DNA of 11,346 nt from Anaerolineales bacterium UBA3082 (lineage in GTDB: Bacteria; Chloroflexota; Anaerolineae; UBA7937): assembly GCA_002366595.1 (NCBI GenBank), contig DFBK01000099.1, positions 1 through 11,346 on the forward strand. The letters are read 5' to 3'. Position 1 is the stretch's first letter. Each line of letters opens with the position of its first letter. Below the pieces are notes generated by a model, which saw only the letters and a list, made by a program, of their open reading frames with translations, was not told the origin of the DNA and searched no databases. Shown here piece by piece: positions 5,041 through 11,346 of this stretch. The translations under genes and the position numbers were made by a program.

Positions 5041-7725
5041 CTACTTATCCTTCTCCACCTCCTCCAGGGCCGCTCGAGCGGCGGCCAAACGAGCGATGGG
5101 CACGCGGAAGGGGGAGCAACTGACGTAGTTCAGCCCTAACTGGTGGCAGAACTCTATGGAACTGGGATCCCCTCCGTGCTCACCGCAGATGCCTATCTCC
5201 AGATCTGGGCGAGTGCTCCTTCCCCTCTCCACCGTCACACGCATTAACTGCCCCACACCCTCACGGTCCAACACTTGGAAGGGGTTCTCCGGCAGGATCC
5301 CGCGCTCGACATACTGGAGCAGAAACTTCCCCTCCGCATCATCGCGAGAGACGCCGTAGGTCATTTGAGTGAGGTCGTTGGTACCGAAGGAGAAAAATTC
5401 AGCGTAGTTGGCGATCTCGTCTGCGGTGAGGGCGGCCCGAGGGATCTCGATCATGGTGCCGAACTTATAGTCTACCTCGATCCCCTCCTTAGCCATGACA
5501 TCCTTGGCCACCCTCTCCAACTTTTCACGCTCCACCTTCAGTTCGTTGACATGGCCTACCAAAGGGATCATCACCTCTGGATGGACCTCGATCCCCTCTT
5601 TCGCCTTGCGGCAAGCGGCTTGGAAGATGGCCCTGACCTGCATCTCTGTGAGGCCGGGGTACATGATCCCCGCCCGACAGCCCCGGAGGCCGAGCATGGG
5701 GTTAACCTCCCACATGCTCTCCACCACCCGAAGGAGTTCCTCCTTTTCGGCTAGTCGCTTGGGGTCTTGGCCGGTGCAGCGGAGCCGTGTCACCTCCTCC
5801 AGCAACTCCTCCCGAGGGGCGAGGAACTCATGCATAGGGGGGTCGATGAGCCGGATGATGACCGGTAGCCCATCCATCACCTCGAAGAGCCCTTCGAAAT
5901 CCTCCCGTTGGAAGGGGAGGATTTGATCCAGGAGCGCTTTCCGCTCTTCCTCGTCGTCGGCCATCACCATCTTCACCACGATGGGCCGTCGTTCCTCCTC
6001 GAAGAACATATGCTCCGTGCGGCAAAGGCCTATCCCTTCGGCGCCGAACTCCCGGGCTCGCTGGGCGTCGCGGGGGTAGTCGGCATTGGCCCAGACCCCT
6101 AGGCGGCGGAACCCGTCCGCCCAGGAGAGGAGGGTTTGAAGTTCCTTCTCTTTCTCCCACTTAGGTTCTACCCTGCGTATCTGCCCTACGAACACCTCGC
6201 CGGTGCCCCCATCGAGGGAGATATAGTCACCCTCCCGGACCATCTTCTCGTTCACAGAAAAGGCCTTGGCGTCCAGGTTTATGCTTAGCGCCTCACAACC
6301 GGCCACACAAGGCTTGCCCAGGCCCCGGGCCACCACTGCGGCGTGGCTGGTGGCCCCACCATGCTGGGTGAGGATACCTTGGGCTTGTAACATCCCATGT
6401 ACATCGTCAGGGTTAGTCTCCGGCCGAACCAGGATCACCGGCCTACCTGCCGCTCCCCACTCCTGGGCGGTATCCGCGTCGAAGGCAGCCACCCCTACCG
6501 CCGCTCCCGGTGACGCGTTGAGCCCTTTGGCCAAGAACCTGCCATCCTCTAAAGCCTGAAGTTTAGCCTTATCATCGAAGGCTGGATGGAGCAAGAGGTC
6601 GATCTGAGAGGGATCGATCCGCTGAATGGCCTCTTCCTTGCTGATTATCCCCCCATTCACCATATCCATCGCGATCTTCACCGCGGCTCGAGCGGTTCGC
6701 TTGCCGGTTCGAGTCTGGAGCATCCAGAGTTTGCCCTGCTCAATGGTAAACTCCACATCTTGCACATCCCGATAATGTCCCTCCAAGCGCTCACAGATCT
6801 CTGCAAACTGGGCGTAGATCTGGGGCATCTCCTCCTTCAGTTGGGAGATAGGCTTGGGGGTTCGGATGCCGGCTACCACATCCTCGCCTTGAGCGCTGAG
6901 GAGATACTCCCCATAGAGTCTCTTCTCCCCGGTAGCCGGATCCCGGGTGAAGGCTACCCCTGTCCCGGAGTCGAAACCCATGTTGCCGAAGACCATAGTG
7001 ACCAGGTTCACCGCGGTGCCTAGGTCATGGGGGATCTTGTGGAACTCGCGATAATCCACCGCCCGCTTGATATTCCAGGACCTAAAGACCGCCGCGGTAG
7101 CCAGGCGGAGTTGCTCATAGGGGTCTTGGGGGAAAGGGAACCCCTTCTCCTCTTCGATGATCCTCTTAAACTCCTCGGTGATAGCCTTCAGGTCTTCAGT
7201 GGTGAGGTCGGTGTCTGCCTCGTAACCCTTAGTCTCTTTTACCTGTTCCAAGATCGACTCGAAACGGCGGGCCTCTATCTCCAAGACCACATGGCCGAAC
7301 ATCTGCACCAATCTGCGGTAAGCATCATAGGCGAAACGCTCGTTGCCCGTGAGTTCGATGAGCCCCTTGATCGTCTCGTCAGTGAGACCCAGGTTGAGGA
7401 CGGTCTGCATCATGCCCGGCATAGAAACCTTAGCCCCGGAGCGGACAGATACTAGAAGGGGGTTTTTCGAGTCCCCGAACCGTTTACCACTCCTTTCCTC
7501 AACCACCTTGAGCGCCGAGAGGGTCTCTTCCCACATCCCAGGGGGGAACTTCTCTCCGGCCTCATAGTAGGCCAGGCAGGCCTCGGTGGTTATAGTAAAC
7601 CCTGGCGGAACGGGTAAACCGATATTGGCCATCTCCGCCAGGCCGGCGCCCTTGCCTCCTAGGAGGTCTCGCATCGTCGCGTCCCCCTCCTCGAACATGT
7701 AAACCCATTTCTTCTCGGCGGTCAC
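5041..7725 (-). CDS. ppdK: Pyruvate, phosphate dikinase
   Basis: This enzyme interconverts pyruvate + ATP + Pi and phosphoenolpyruvate + AMP + PPi in the cytosol, linking glycolysis and gluconeogenesis with pyrophosphate metabolism. The length (about 894 aa) and all three domains fit the family. The N-terminal nucleotide-binding domain has LGGKGAGLAEM and LVSVRSGA. The central swivelling domain has the phospho-histidine motif GGATSHAAVVARG (His 461 from the chosen start, next to the Thr used for regulation in other organisms). The C-terminal PEP/pyruvate barrel ends with GICGEHGGDP, which contains the catalytic Cys 847. An in-frame GTG at 7731 is possible, but AAAGGAG occupies 7731-7737, so the GTG at 7725, five bases downstream of it, is the better start. 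It lies 53 bp after the unrecognised gene and upstream of spoVS. No PPDK regulatory protein (PDRP) gene is in the window. Confidence 0.97.
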   Translation of the reverse strand: MTAEKKWVYMFEEGDATMRDLLGGKGAGLAEMANIGLPVPPGFTITTEACLAYYEAGEKFPPGMWEETLSALKVVEERSGKRFGDSKNPLLVSVRSGAKVSMPGMMQTVLNLGLTDETIKGLIELTGNERFAYDAYRRLVQMFGHVVLEIEARRFESILEQVKETKGYEADTDLTTEDLKAITEEFKRIIEEEKGFPFPQDPYEQLRLATAAVFRSWNIKRAVDYREFHKIPHDLGTAVNLVTMVFGNMGFDSGTGVAFTRDPATGEKRLYGEYLLSAQGEDVVAGIRTPKPISQLKEEMPQIYAQFAEICERLEGHYRDVQDVEFTIEQGKLWMLQTRTGKRTARAAVKIAMDMVNGGIISKEEAIQRIDPSQIDLLLHPAFDDKAKLQALEDGRFLAKGLNASPGAAVGVAAFDADTAQEWGAAGRPVILVRPETNPDDVHGMLQAQGILTQHGGATSHAAVVARGLGKPCVAGCEALSINLDAKAFSVNEKMVREGDYISLDGGTGEVFVGQIRRVEPKWEKEKELQTLLSWADGFRRLGVWANADYPRDAQRAREFGAEGIGLCRTEHMFFEEERRPIVVKMVMADDEEERKALLDQILPFQREDFEGLFEVMDGLPVIIRLIDPPMHEFLAPREELLEEVTRLRCTGQDPKRLAEKEELLRVVESMWEVNPMLGLRGCRAGIMYPGLTEMQVRAIFQAACRKAKEGIEVHPEVMIPLVGHVNELKVEREKLERVAKDVMAKEGIEVDYKFGTMIEIPRAALTADEIANYAEFFSFGTNDLTQMTYGVSRDDAEGKFLLQYVERGILPENPFQVLDREGVGQLMRVTVERGRSTRPDLEIGICGEHGGDPSSIEFCHQLGLNYVSCSPFRVPIARLAAARAALEEVEKDK

Positions 7726-7778
7726 AGTCACTCCTTTCCCTTCAACAGACTTCTAACTTATCCGGAAGAAAACCTTTT

Positions 7779-8261
7779 TCACTCTGTAGTTCGTTCGTAG
7801 TGCACCGTCGGGTCGCCACTGTTGTATCGTTGCATGAGGCGGCGCCAGACCGCACGTGGCACTGGTTCTGAGGGATAGCCAGTCTGACTTCCCGACTTTT
7901 TCCTATGTACCGGAATCTTCAGTTCCTCTTCAACAAACGTCGATGATAACGGATGACGTGGCTTCCCGTTCACCACAGCTCTGAAATGTCCCTCACCGTC
8001 GTTCGACACAGAAATCTCATGTCCCTGAACCTTCCCGCTCAACCGCCCAGGTGTGATATAGGAAATCGGTTTGGGAATGACAACTCGCTCTCCGAATACC
8101 GTCGCCCTCTCGCCAGAAGACCACACCCCTGTTATGTCAATACGAAGTTCATCTGGTAAGAGACCAGTCTCGCTAGCCTGACGAAGGCGCTCAAGCAAGT
8201 CCAAACAGCGGTTTATCACCTCTTGCTTTGCCCTTTCTTCGGGTGTAATCCGCTTAGGCAT
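7779..8261 (-). CDS. Unrecognised 160-aa protein
   Basis: I do not recognise this protein. It has a charged, probably helical N terminus (residues 1-35, TPEERAKQEVINRCLDLLERL), then a region of alternating short strands and glycines (ITGVWSSGERATVFGERVVI, SGKVQGHEISVSNDGEGHF). A basic stretch follows (VHRKKSGSQTGYP), and then a helical VWRRLMQRYNS tail. There is no signal peptide, membrane segment or cysteine cluster. It looks real: the ATG has AGGAG 7 bases upstream, and it sits cleanly between glyS (29 bp) and ppdK (53 bp) on the same strand. Codon use differs from its neighbours, with more ATT, CGT, TCG and ACG and a visibly lower GC content, which suggests later acquisition. It occupies the place where a PPDK regulator gene often lies, but it has no resemblance to DUF299/PDRP that I can see. 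Confidence 0.72.
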   Translation of the reverse strand: MPKRITPEERAKQEVINRCLDLLERLRQASETGLLPDELRIDITGVWSSGERATVFGERVVIPKPISYITPGRLSGKVQGHEISVSNDGEGHFRAVVNGKPRHPLSSTFVEEELKIPVHRKKSGSQTGYPSEPVPRAVWRRLMQRYNSGDPTVHYERTTE

Positions 8262-8290
8262 GGTTAGCTCCTGTTGCTCTTGCTACTCGA

Positions 8291-9586
8291 CTAGGACGCC
8301 AGTTTGTCCAGAAGCATCTCCTTCAATTCGGCGATGGGTGGTCGGACTTGCTCCATGGAATCCCGTTCTCTCACCGTTACCGCTCTATCCTCCAAAGATT
8401 GGACATCTACGGTGACGCAATAGGGGGTGCCGATCTCGTCCTGCCGCCGGTAGAGCCTCCCGATGGAGGCGGTATCGTCGTACATGACCACAAAATGGGG
8501 GCGTAGGTCACGAGCGATCTCCTTGGCTAGAGCCACTATCTCCGGACGGTTGCGCAGGAGGGGCAAAACCGCCACCTTAACCGGGGCTAAATCGTGGTGA
8601 AGGCGCAAAAGCACCCGCTTCCTTCCCCTCACCTCCTCCTCGTGGTGGGCGTCCACCAGGAAAGCCAAAGCGGCCCGATCTATCCCGCCGGAGGGCTCAA
8701 TCACATAAGGGTAGATGCGCTCCCCCGTCTCCTCATCGAAATAGGTCATATCTTTGCCGCTGAACTCCGCGTGCCGGTGGAGGTCGAAATCGGTACGGTT
8801 GGCGATCCCCTCCAACTCCGACCAGCCGAAGGGGAAGTTATACTCAATGTCACAAGTCCTTTTGGAGTAATGAGAGAGTTCCTCAGGGCCATGCTCTCGC
8901 AAGTGGAGGTTCCCCTCTCTTATCCCATACCTCTTATACCAACTCAGCCGCTCCTCCAGCCAATAGTCGAACCATTCCTCGTCAGTCCCCGGCTTGACAA
9001 AATATTCGAGCTCCATCTGTTCAAATTCGCGGGTGCGGAAGGTGAAATTCCCCGGCGTGATCTCGTTGCGGAAAGCCTTCCCGATCTGGGCGATGCCGAA
9101 GGGGAGTTTCCGGCGCGTGGCGCTCTGCACGTTTAGGAAGTTGACGAAGATCCCCTGAGCCGTCTCCGGACGCAAGTAGGCGACCGACGCCTCGTCCTCC
9201 ACGGGGCCCACGAAGGTCTTGAACATGGTGTTGAACTGACGAGCCTCGGTGAGTTCGCCATCGCACTCCGGGCAACGATCTCCCACCTGGTCGGCTTTGA
9301 AGCGCCGTTTGCAAGATTTGCAATCCACCAGGGGGTCGGTGAATTTCTCCACATGCCCCGAGGCTATCCAGACCCGAGGGGACATCAAGATGCTGGCATC
9401 TAGCCCTACGATATCCTCCCTGTTTTGGACCAGGTCCCTCCACCAGACGTTCTTGATGTTCCGCTTCAACTCCACTCCCAAAGGGCCGTAGTCCCAGGCG
9501 CTACCGAAGCCCCCGTAGATCTCGCTCGATTGAAAGATAAAACCCCGCCTTTTACACAAGGACACCAGGGTATCCATATCTACCAT
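8291..9586 (-). CDS. glyS: Glycyl-tRNA synthetase, dimeric (alpha2) type
   Basis: A 431-aa class II synthetase that attaches glycine to tRNA-Gly. It is the single-chain homodimer type found in Thermus, Actinobacteria, Chloroflexota and archaea, not the two-subunit GlyQ/GlyS form. The start is typical (CKRRGFIFQSSEIYGGFGSAWDYGP). A zinc ribbon (C89, C92, C105, C108) follows, then RPETAQGIF (139-147), motif 2 FRNEITPGNFTFRTREF (172-188), motif 3 PSGGIDRAALAFL (298-310) and a C-terminal anticodon-binding domain from about residue 337. The ATG at 9586 directly abuts the recO stop and has AAAGG seven bases upstream; an in-frame ATG at 9577 (MDTLV) also fits the family. No glycine T-box is visible before it, so expression probably depends on the upstream operon promoter. 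Confidence 0.97.
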   Translation of the reverse strand: MVDMDTLVSLCKRRGFIFQSSEIYGGFGSAWDYGPLGVELKRNIKNVWWRDLVQNREDIVGLDASILMSPRVWIASGHVEKFTDPLVDCKSCKRRFKADQVGDRCPECDGELTEARQFNTMFKTFVGPVEDEASVAYLRPETAQGIFVNFLNVQSATRRKLPFGIAQIGKAFRNEITPGNFTFRTREFEQMELEYFVKPGTDEEWFDYWLEERLSWYKRYGIREGNLHLREHGPEELSHYSKRTCDIEYNFPFGWSELEGIANRTDFDLHRHAEFSGKDMTYFDEETGERIYPYVIEPSGGIDRAALAFLVDAHHEEEVRGRKRVLLRLHHDLAPVKVAVLPLLRNRPEIVALAKEIARDLRPHFVVMYDDTASIGRLYRRQDEIGTPYCVTVDVQSLEDRAVTVRERDSMEQVRPPIAELKEMLLDKLAS

Positions 9587-10372
9587 CTAAACGCCTTTCT
9601 CCTCTGCCAGAGGCCTTTGCTCTTCTCGTCTTAGAGTATCTATGAAATCGAGCGACCTCAACCTCCTCTCCAGGATATAAGAGATATAATGGCGCATACT
9701 CCTCTCCAACCCGCTATGCGCCTCAGGGCTGGGCTGGAGAGTTACACAGGTGGCATACTCCCCCCTTTGCAGAAGCCGGAGATAGTGGAGGAGATCCGCT
9801 GATAAAGGGCTCCCTCCTCTCTTCCCGCCGCAGGACGGGCAAAGCACCCCCCCTTGAGGCGGGCTGAAAACGGCCTCGCCTTCGATCTCTCTTCCGCAAC
9901 CTAGACAGCGGTAGAGTTCAGGTCGATAGCCCATCTGCCCCAAAAGATGGAGTTCGAAATACCGCACCACTAGGCGTGGATCACGGGCCTCACTTAGATA
10001 GCCCAAAGTCTCTAGCAAGAGCCTGAAGAGCGCGGGGCTCTCCTCGCCCTCCTCCAGAAACCGATCCATCAGTTCCGCCACATAATAGGCGTAGGAGGTA
10101 CGAGTCAGGTCTTTCCGCAAGGGGAGGAAGGGGGTTATCGTCTCCGCTTGGGTCACGATATCTAGAGAGCGCCCTTTAGCGATGAGAAGTCGGCTGTGAG
10201 TGAGAAGTTCCAGGTGGCCAGCCTTACGGCTGGTGGGCTTGCGCACCCCCTTAGCCAGAACCCTGATCTTCCCCCATTCCGGGGTATAGAGGGTGAGCAG
10301 CCTGTCGGCCTCGCCCAGGTTCATCCTGCGGAGGACGATAGCCTCTGCACGATAGAGTCGCTCCCTTTGCAT
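9587..10372 (-). CDS. recO: DNA repair protein RecO
   Basis: A 261-aa mediator that, with RecR (and RecF), helps load RecA onto SSB-coated single-stranded DNA during gap repair and also anneals strands. The N-terminal OB fold shows the family pattern AEAIVLRRMNLGEADRLLTLY and GKIRVLAKGVRKPTS. The C-terminal half has a zinc finger, CLGC...CPSC (C156, C159, C178, C181), of the kind present in many Gram-positive and thermophile RecO proteins. The ATG at 10372 overlaps the stop of the upstream MazG-like gene by one base (TGATG) and uses the GGAGG just before it; a TTG at 10375 is a less likely alternative. recO followed directly by a glycyl-tRNA synthetase gene is a familiar arrangement in Firmicutes. 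Confidence 0.95.
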   Translation of the reverse strand: MQRERLYRAEAIVLRRMNLGEADRLLTLYTPEWGKIRVLAKGVRKPTSRKAGHLELLTHSRLLIAKGRSLDIVTQAETITPFLPLRKDLTRTSYAYYVAELMDRFLEEGEESPALFRLLLETLGYLSEARDPRLVVRYFELHLLGQMGYRPELYRCLGCGREIEGEAVFSPPQGGVLCPSCGGKRGGSPLSADLLHYLRLLQRGEYATCVTLQPSPEAHSGLERSMRHYISYILERRLRSLDFIDTLRREEQRPLAEEKGV

Positions 10373-10680
10373 CAACCTCCTCGCACGGTGCCGTATTTAT
10401 ATGGCCGCCCCCAGTTTTCGGCCATCTTCCGCTGGTAGAGGACCTCAGCATCCAGATCGAGAGCCGAGAGGAGGTGAAGGATGCGGATGATAGCATCTAT
10501 CAGTTCCTCGCCTACCGCATCATAGGGCTTCCCCTTTTTGTAGGCATCGGTGGCCTCGGAGATCTCGCTATGGATGAGGGCCAACATCTCCCAGATGCGT
10601 TCCTCGTCAGCGGAGAAACCCTTGGCATCGGCCATCTGGCGCACCTCTTGCATTTTAAGGTTGAGCCCCTCCTTCTCCAT
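10372..10680 (-). CDS. MazG-like nucleotide pyrophosphohydrolase
   Basis: A 102-aa all-alpha NTP pyrophosphatase. The metal-binding pattern ExxE (E39, E42 in HSEISEA) followed 17 residues later by ExxD (E59, D62 in EELIDAIIRIL) is clear. The C-terminal RKMAENWGRPYKYG resembles the usual lysine/asparagine substrate-side motif. Such single-domain proteins hydrolyse (d)NTPs to NMP and pyrophosphate and are thought to clear damaged or excess nucleotides; the preferred nucleotide is unknown here. It is half the length of full MazG, so I give no symbol. It is the first gene of the operon, with GAGGGAG just before its ATG and a strong promoter 30-60 bp upstream, and it overlaps recO by one base. Confidence 0.88.
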   Translation of the reverse strand: MEKEGLNLKMQEVRQMADAKGFSADEERIWEMLALIHSEISEATDAYKKGKPYDAVGEELIDAIIRILHLLSALDLDAEVLYQRKMAENWGRPYKYGTVRGG

Positions 10681-10709
10681 CTCTCCCTCATATAACTTGT
10701 TGATTACAT

Positions 10710-10738
10710 ATTATATCATTCAGCCTCCCCCTCTGCAA
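10710..10738 (-). promoter_or_regulatory. Promoter of the mazG-like/recO/glyS/ppdK cluster
   Basis: On the minus strand, TTGCAG (10738-10733), a 17-bp spacer and TATAAT (10715-10710). It predicts a start near 10703 and a leader of about 22 bases before the ATG at 10680. The spacing is ideal and the -10 perfect. The -35 lies 12 bp from the probable left end of the IS. Confidence 0.75.
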
Positions 10739-10836
10739 ACCTGGTTCCCGAGACTGTTGAAAAAGGTCCTCCAATTTGCCTTTCTAACCTTTGGCGGATA
10801 GACTGAGGCTAAGCAACCTTACGGAAGTAGAGAGCG

Positions 10837-11346
10837 ATGAGCAAAGAGAGGTTCAAAGAAAATACCAATGATTCCTTCTACGGACGCTTCCTCTATGAGC
10901 AGGTAGTGCCCAAAGATCACTTCTCAGTGAAGATCAACGAGATCATCCCTTGGCAACGTTTCACCTACAAGTTGGTCAAATATTACAAGGGGAAGGCCAA
11001 AGAGGGGAGACCCCCTTATGACCCTGCACTTCTCCTCTCCCACAGGGATCCTGTAAGGAAAGATGCTCTTGGTCTCTTATCTTTATAACCTCTCCGAACG
11101 CCAGGTGGAGGAGCTGGCCAACGATAGCCTCTCGGTGAAGTACTTCCTGGGTTTAGCGGTGGACGATAAAGTGCCTGACCACTCGACATTGACGGTGTTT
11201 AAGGAGAGACTTCTGAGAGGAGGAGGGGAGAAGGTTTACGAGAAACTGTTCCAGGAGATAGTGAGGGTGGCCAAGACCAGAGGGGTAGAGTTTGGGAGAG
11301 TGCAGGTGGTGGATAGCACCCCTGTAGTGGCAGATGTGGATGTAGC
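10837..11346 (+). pseudogene. Transposase, InsH/DUF772 type, frame broken and cut by window edge
   Basis: The N-terminal part (10837-11037) encodes 67 residues ending GRPPYDPALLL. The expected continuation, KMLLVSYLYNLSERQVEEL, is present but in another frame from 11060. It runs on through DHSTLTVFKERLL to VVDSTPVVADVDV, where the first catalytic Asp of the DDE motif (VVDST) is expected. The two parts are separated by exactly 22 bases (11038-11059) that do not fit the family and shift the frame. Read straight through, the product stops at 11088 after 83 aa. The ATG at 11063 has AAGGA five bases upstream, provided by the extra segment, so the downstream part might still be translated separately. 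The N-terminal transposase domain matches the InsH N-terminal family (PF05598) by its GRPxYxPxxLLKxLL pattern. The element is probably inactive. Confidence 0.8.
11038..11059 (+). repeat. 22-bp GGATCC-centred insert disrupting the transposase
   Basis: The segment starts TCCCACA and ends with the core GGGATCCTGTAAGGA. It is an imperfect palindrome (ACAGG-GAT-CCTGT, with TCC and GGA at its ends). Removing it restores the transposase frame exactly between the CTC and AAG codons. The core is identical to 367-381. Confidence 0.6.

Larger units (their letters stand above)
10751..11346 (+). mobile_element. Left part of an insertion sequence (IS1182/IS5-like)
   Basis: The element begins near 10751 with AGACTGTTGAAAAAGGTCC, which resembles the terminal inverted repeats of IS1182/IS5-type elements, about 86 bp before the transposase ATG. 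The right end is outside the window, so neither the inverted repeat nor a target duplication can be checked, and the left boundary is an estimate. Confidence 0.65.

Noticed and set aside
3944..5300. Other GGATCC sites (near 3946, 4510, 5165, 5295) as further repeat copies
   Set aside because: They share only the 6-9 central bases and lack both the TCCC flank and the TGTAAGGA side.
5275..7567. Several plus-strand frames of 140-160 codons opposite ppdK
   Set aside because: They are antisense to a complete, conserved PPDK, with no family features or ribosome sites.

Overview
The window is about 11.3 kb of compact, moderately GC-rich bacterial chromosome. It carries housekeeping genes (tRNA synthetases, DNA polymerase III delta prime, RecO, PPDK), a tRNA, a T-box leader and the start of an insertion sequence. 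The combination of a dimeric-type GlyRS, SpoVS, a PSP1/RicT protein, PPDK and T-box control suits Chloroflexota or a nearby Gram-positive-like lineage. This is an inference from gene content only, and no marker here settles the phylum.

Left part (1-1651, minus strand): tRNA-Val(GAC) has a TATAAT box just upstream. It is followed by a T-box leader with a threonine ACC specifier, a T-box motif and a terminator. Next come an EamA-family 10-TM transporter and, overlapping it, the start of thrS, which runs off the left edge. The T-box probably makes both the transporter and threonyl-tRNA synthetase respond to uncharged tRNA-Thr, so the transporter is a candidate threonine carrier.

Non-coding block (1636-2072): about 440 bp without a convincing gene. 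It is bracketed by a 32-bp imperfect direct repeat and contains several strong inverted repeats, including a perfect 10-bp stem and a possible three-way junction. Its role is unknown.

Plus-strand pair (2073-3893): holB and ricT, 18 bp apart. They converge with the next cluster with only 6 bp between stop codons.

Minus-strand cluster (10680 down to 3900): MazG-like pyrophosphohydrolase, recO, glyS, an unrecognised 160-aa gene, ppdK, spoVS and a PHP-domain phosphoesterase. Most junctions overlap or touch. A strong candidate promoter (TTGCAG, 17-bp spacer, TATAAT) lies upstream of the first gene, so the cluster probably forms one long operon. The recO-glyS-ppdK order resembles the Firmicutes layout, but the PPDK regulatory protein often found there is missing and the unrecognised gene sits in its place.

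Right edge (about 10751-11346): the left part of an IS with an InsH/DUF772-type transposase. The reading frame is broken by a 22-bp insertion. The core of that insertion, GGGATCCTGTAAGGA, also occurs exactly at the 3' end of the EamA gene and with two mismatches near the 5' end of thrS. This may be a small dispersed repeat and is among the most unusual signals in the window, together with the T-box operon and the structured non-coding block.
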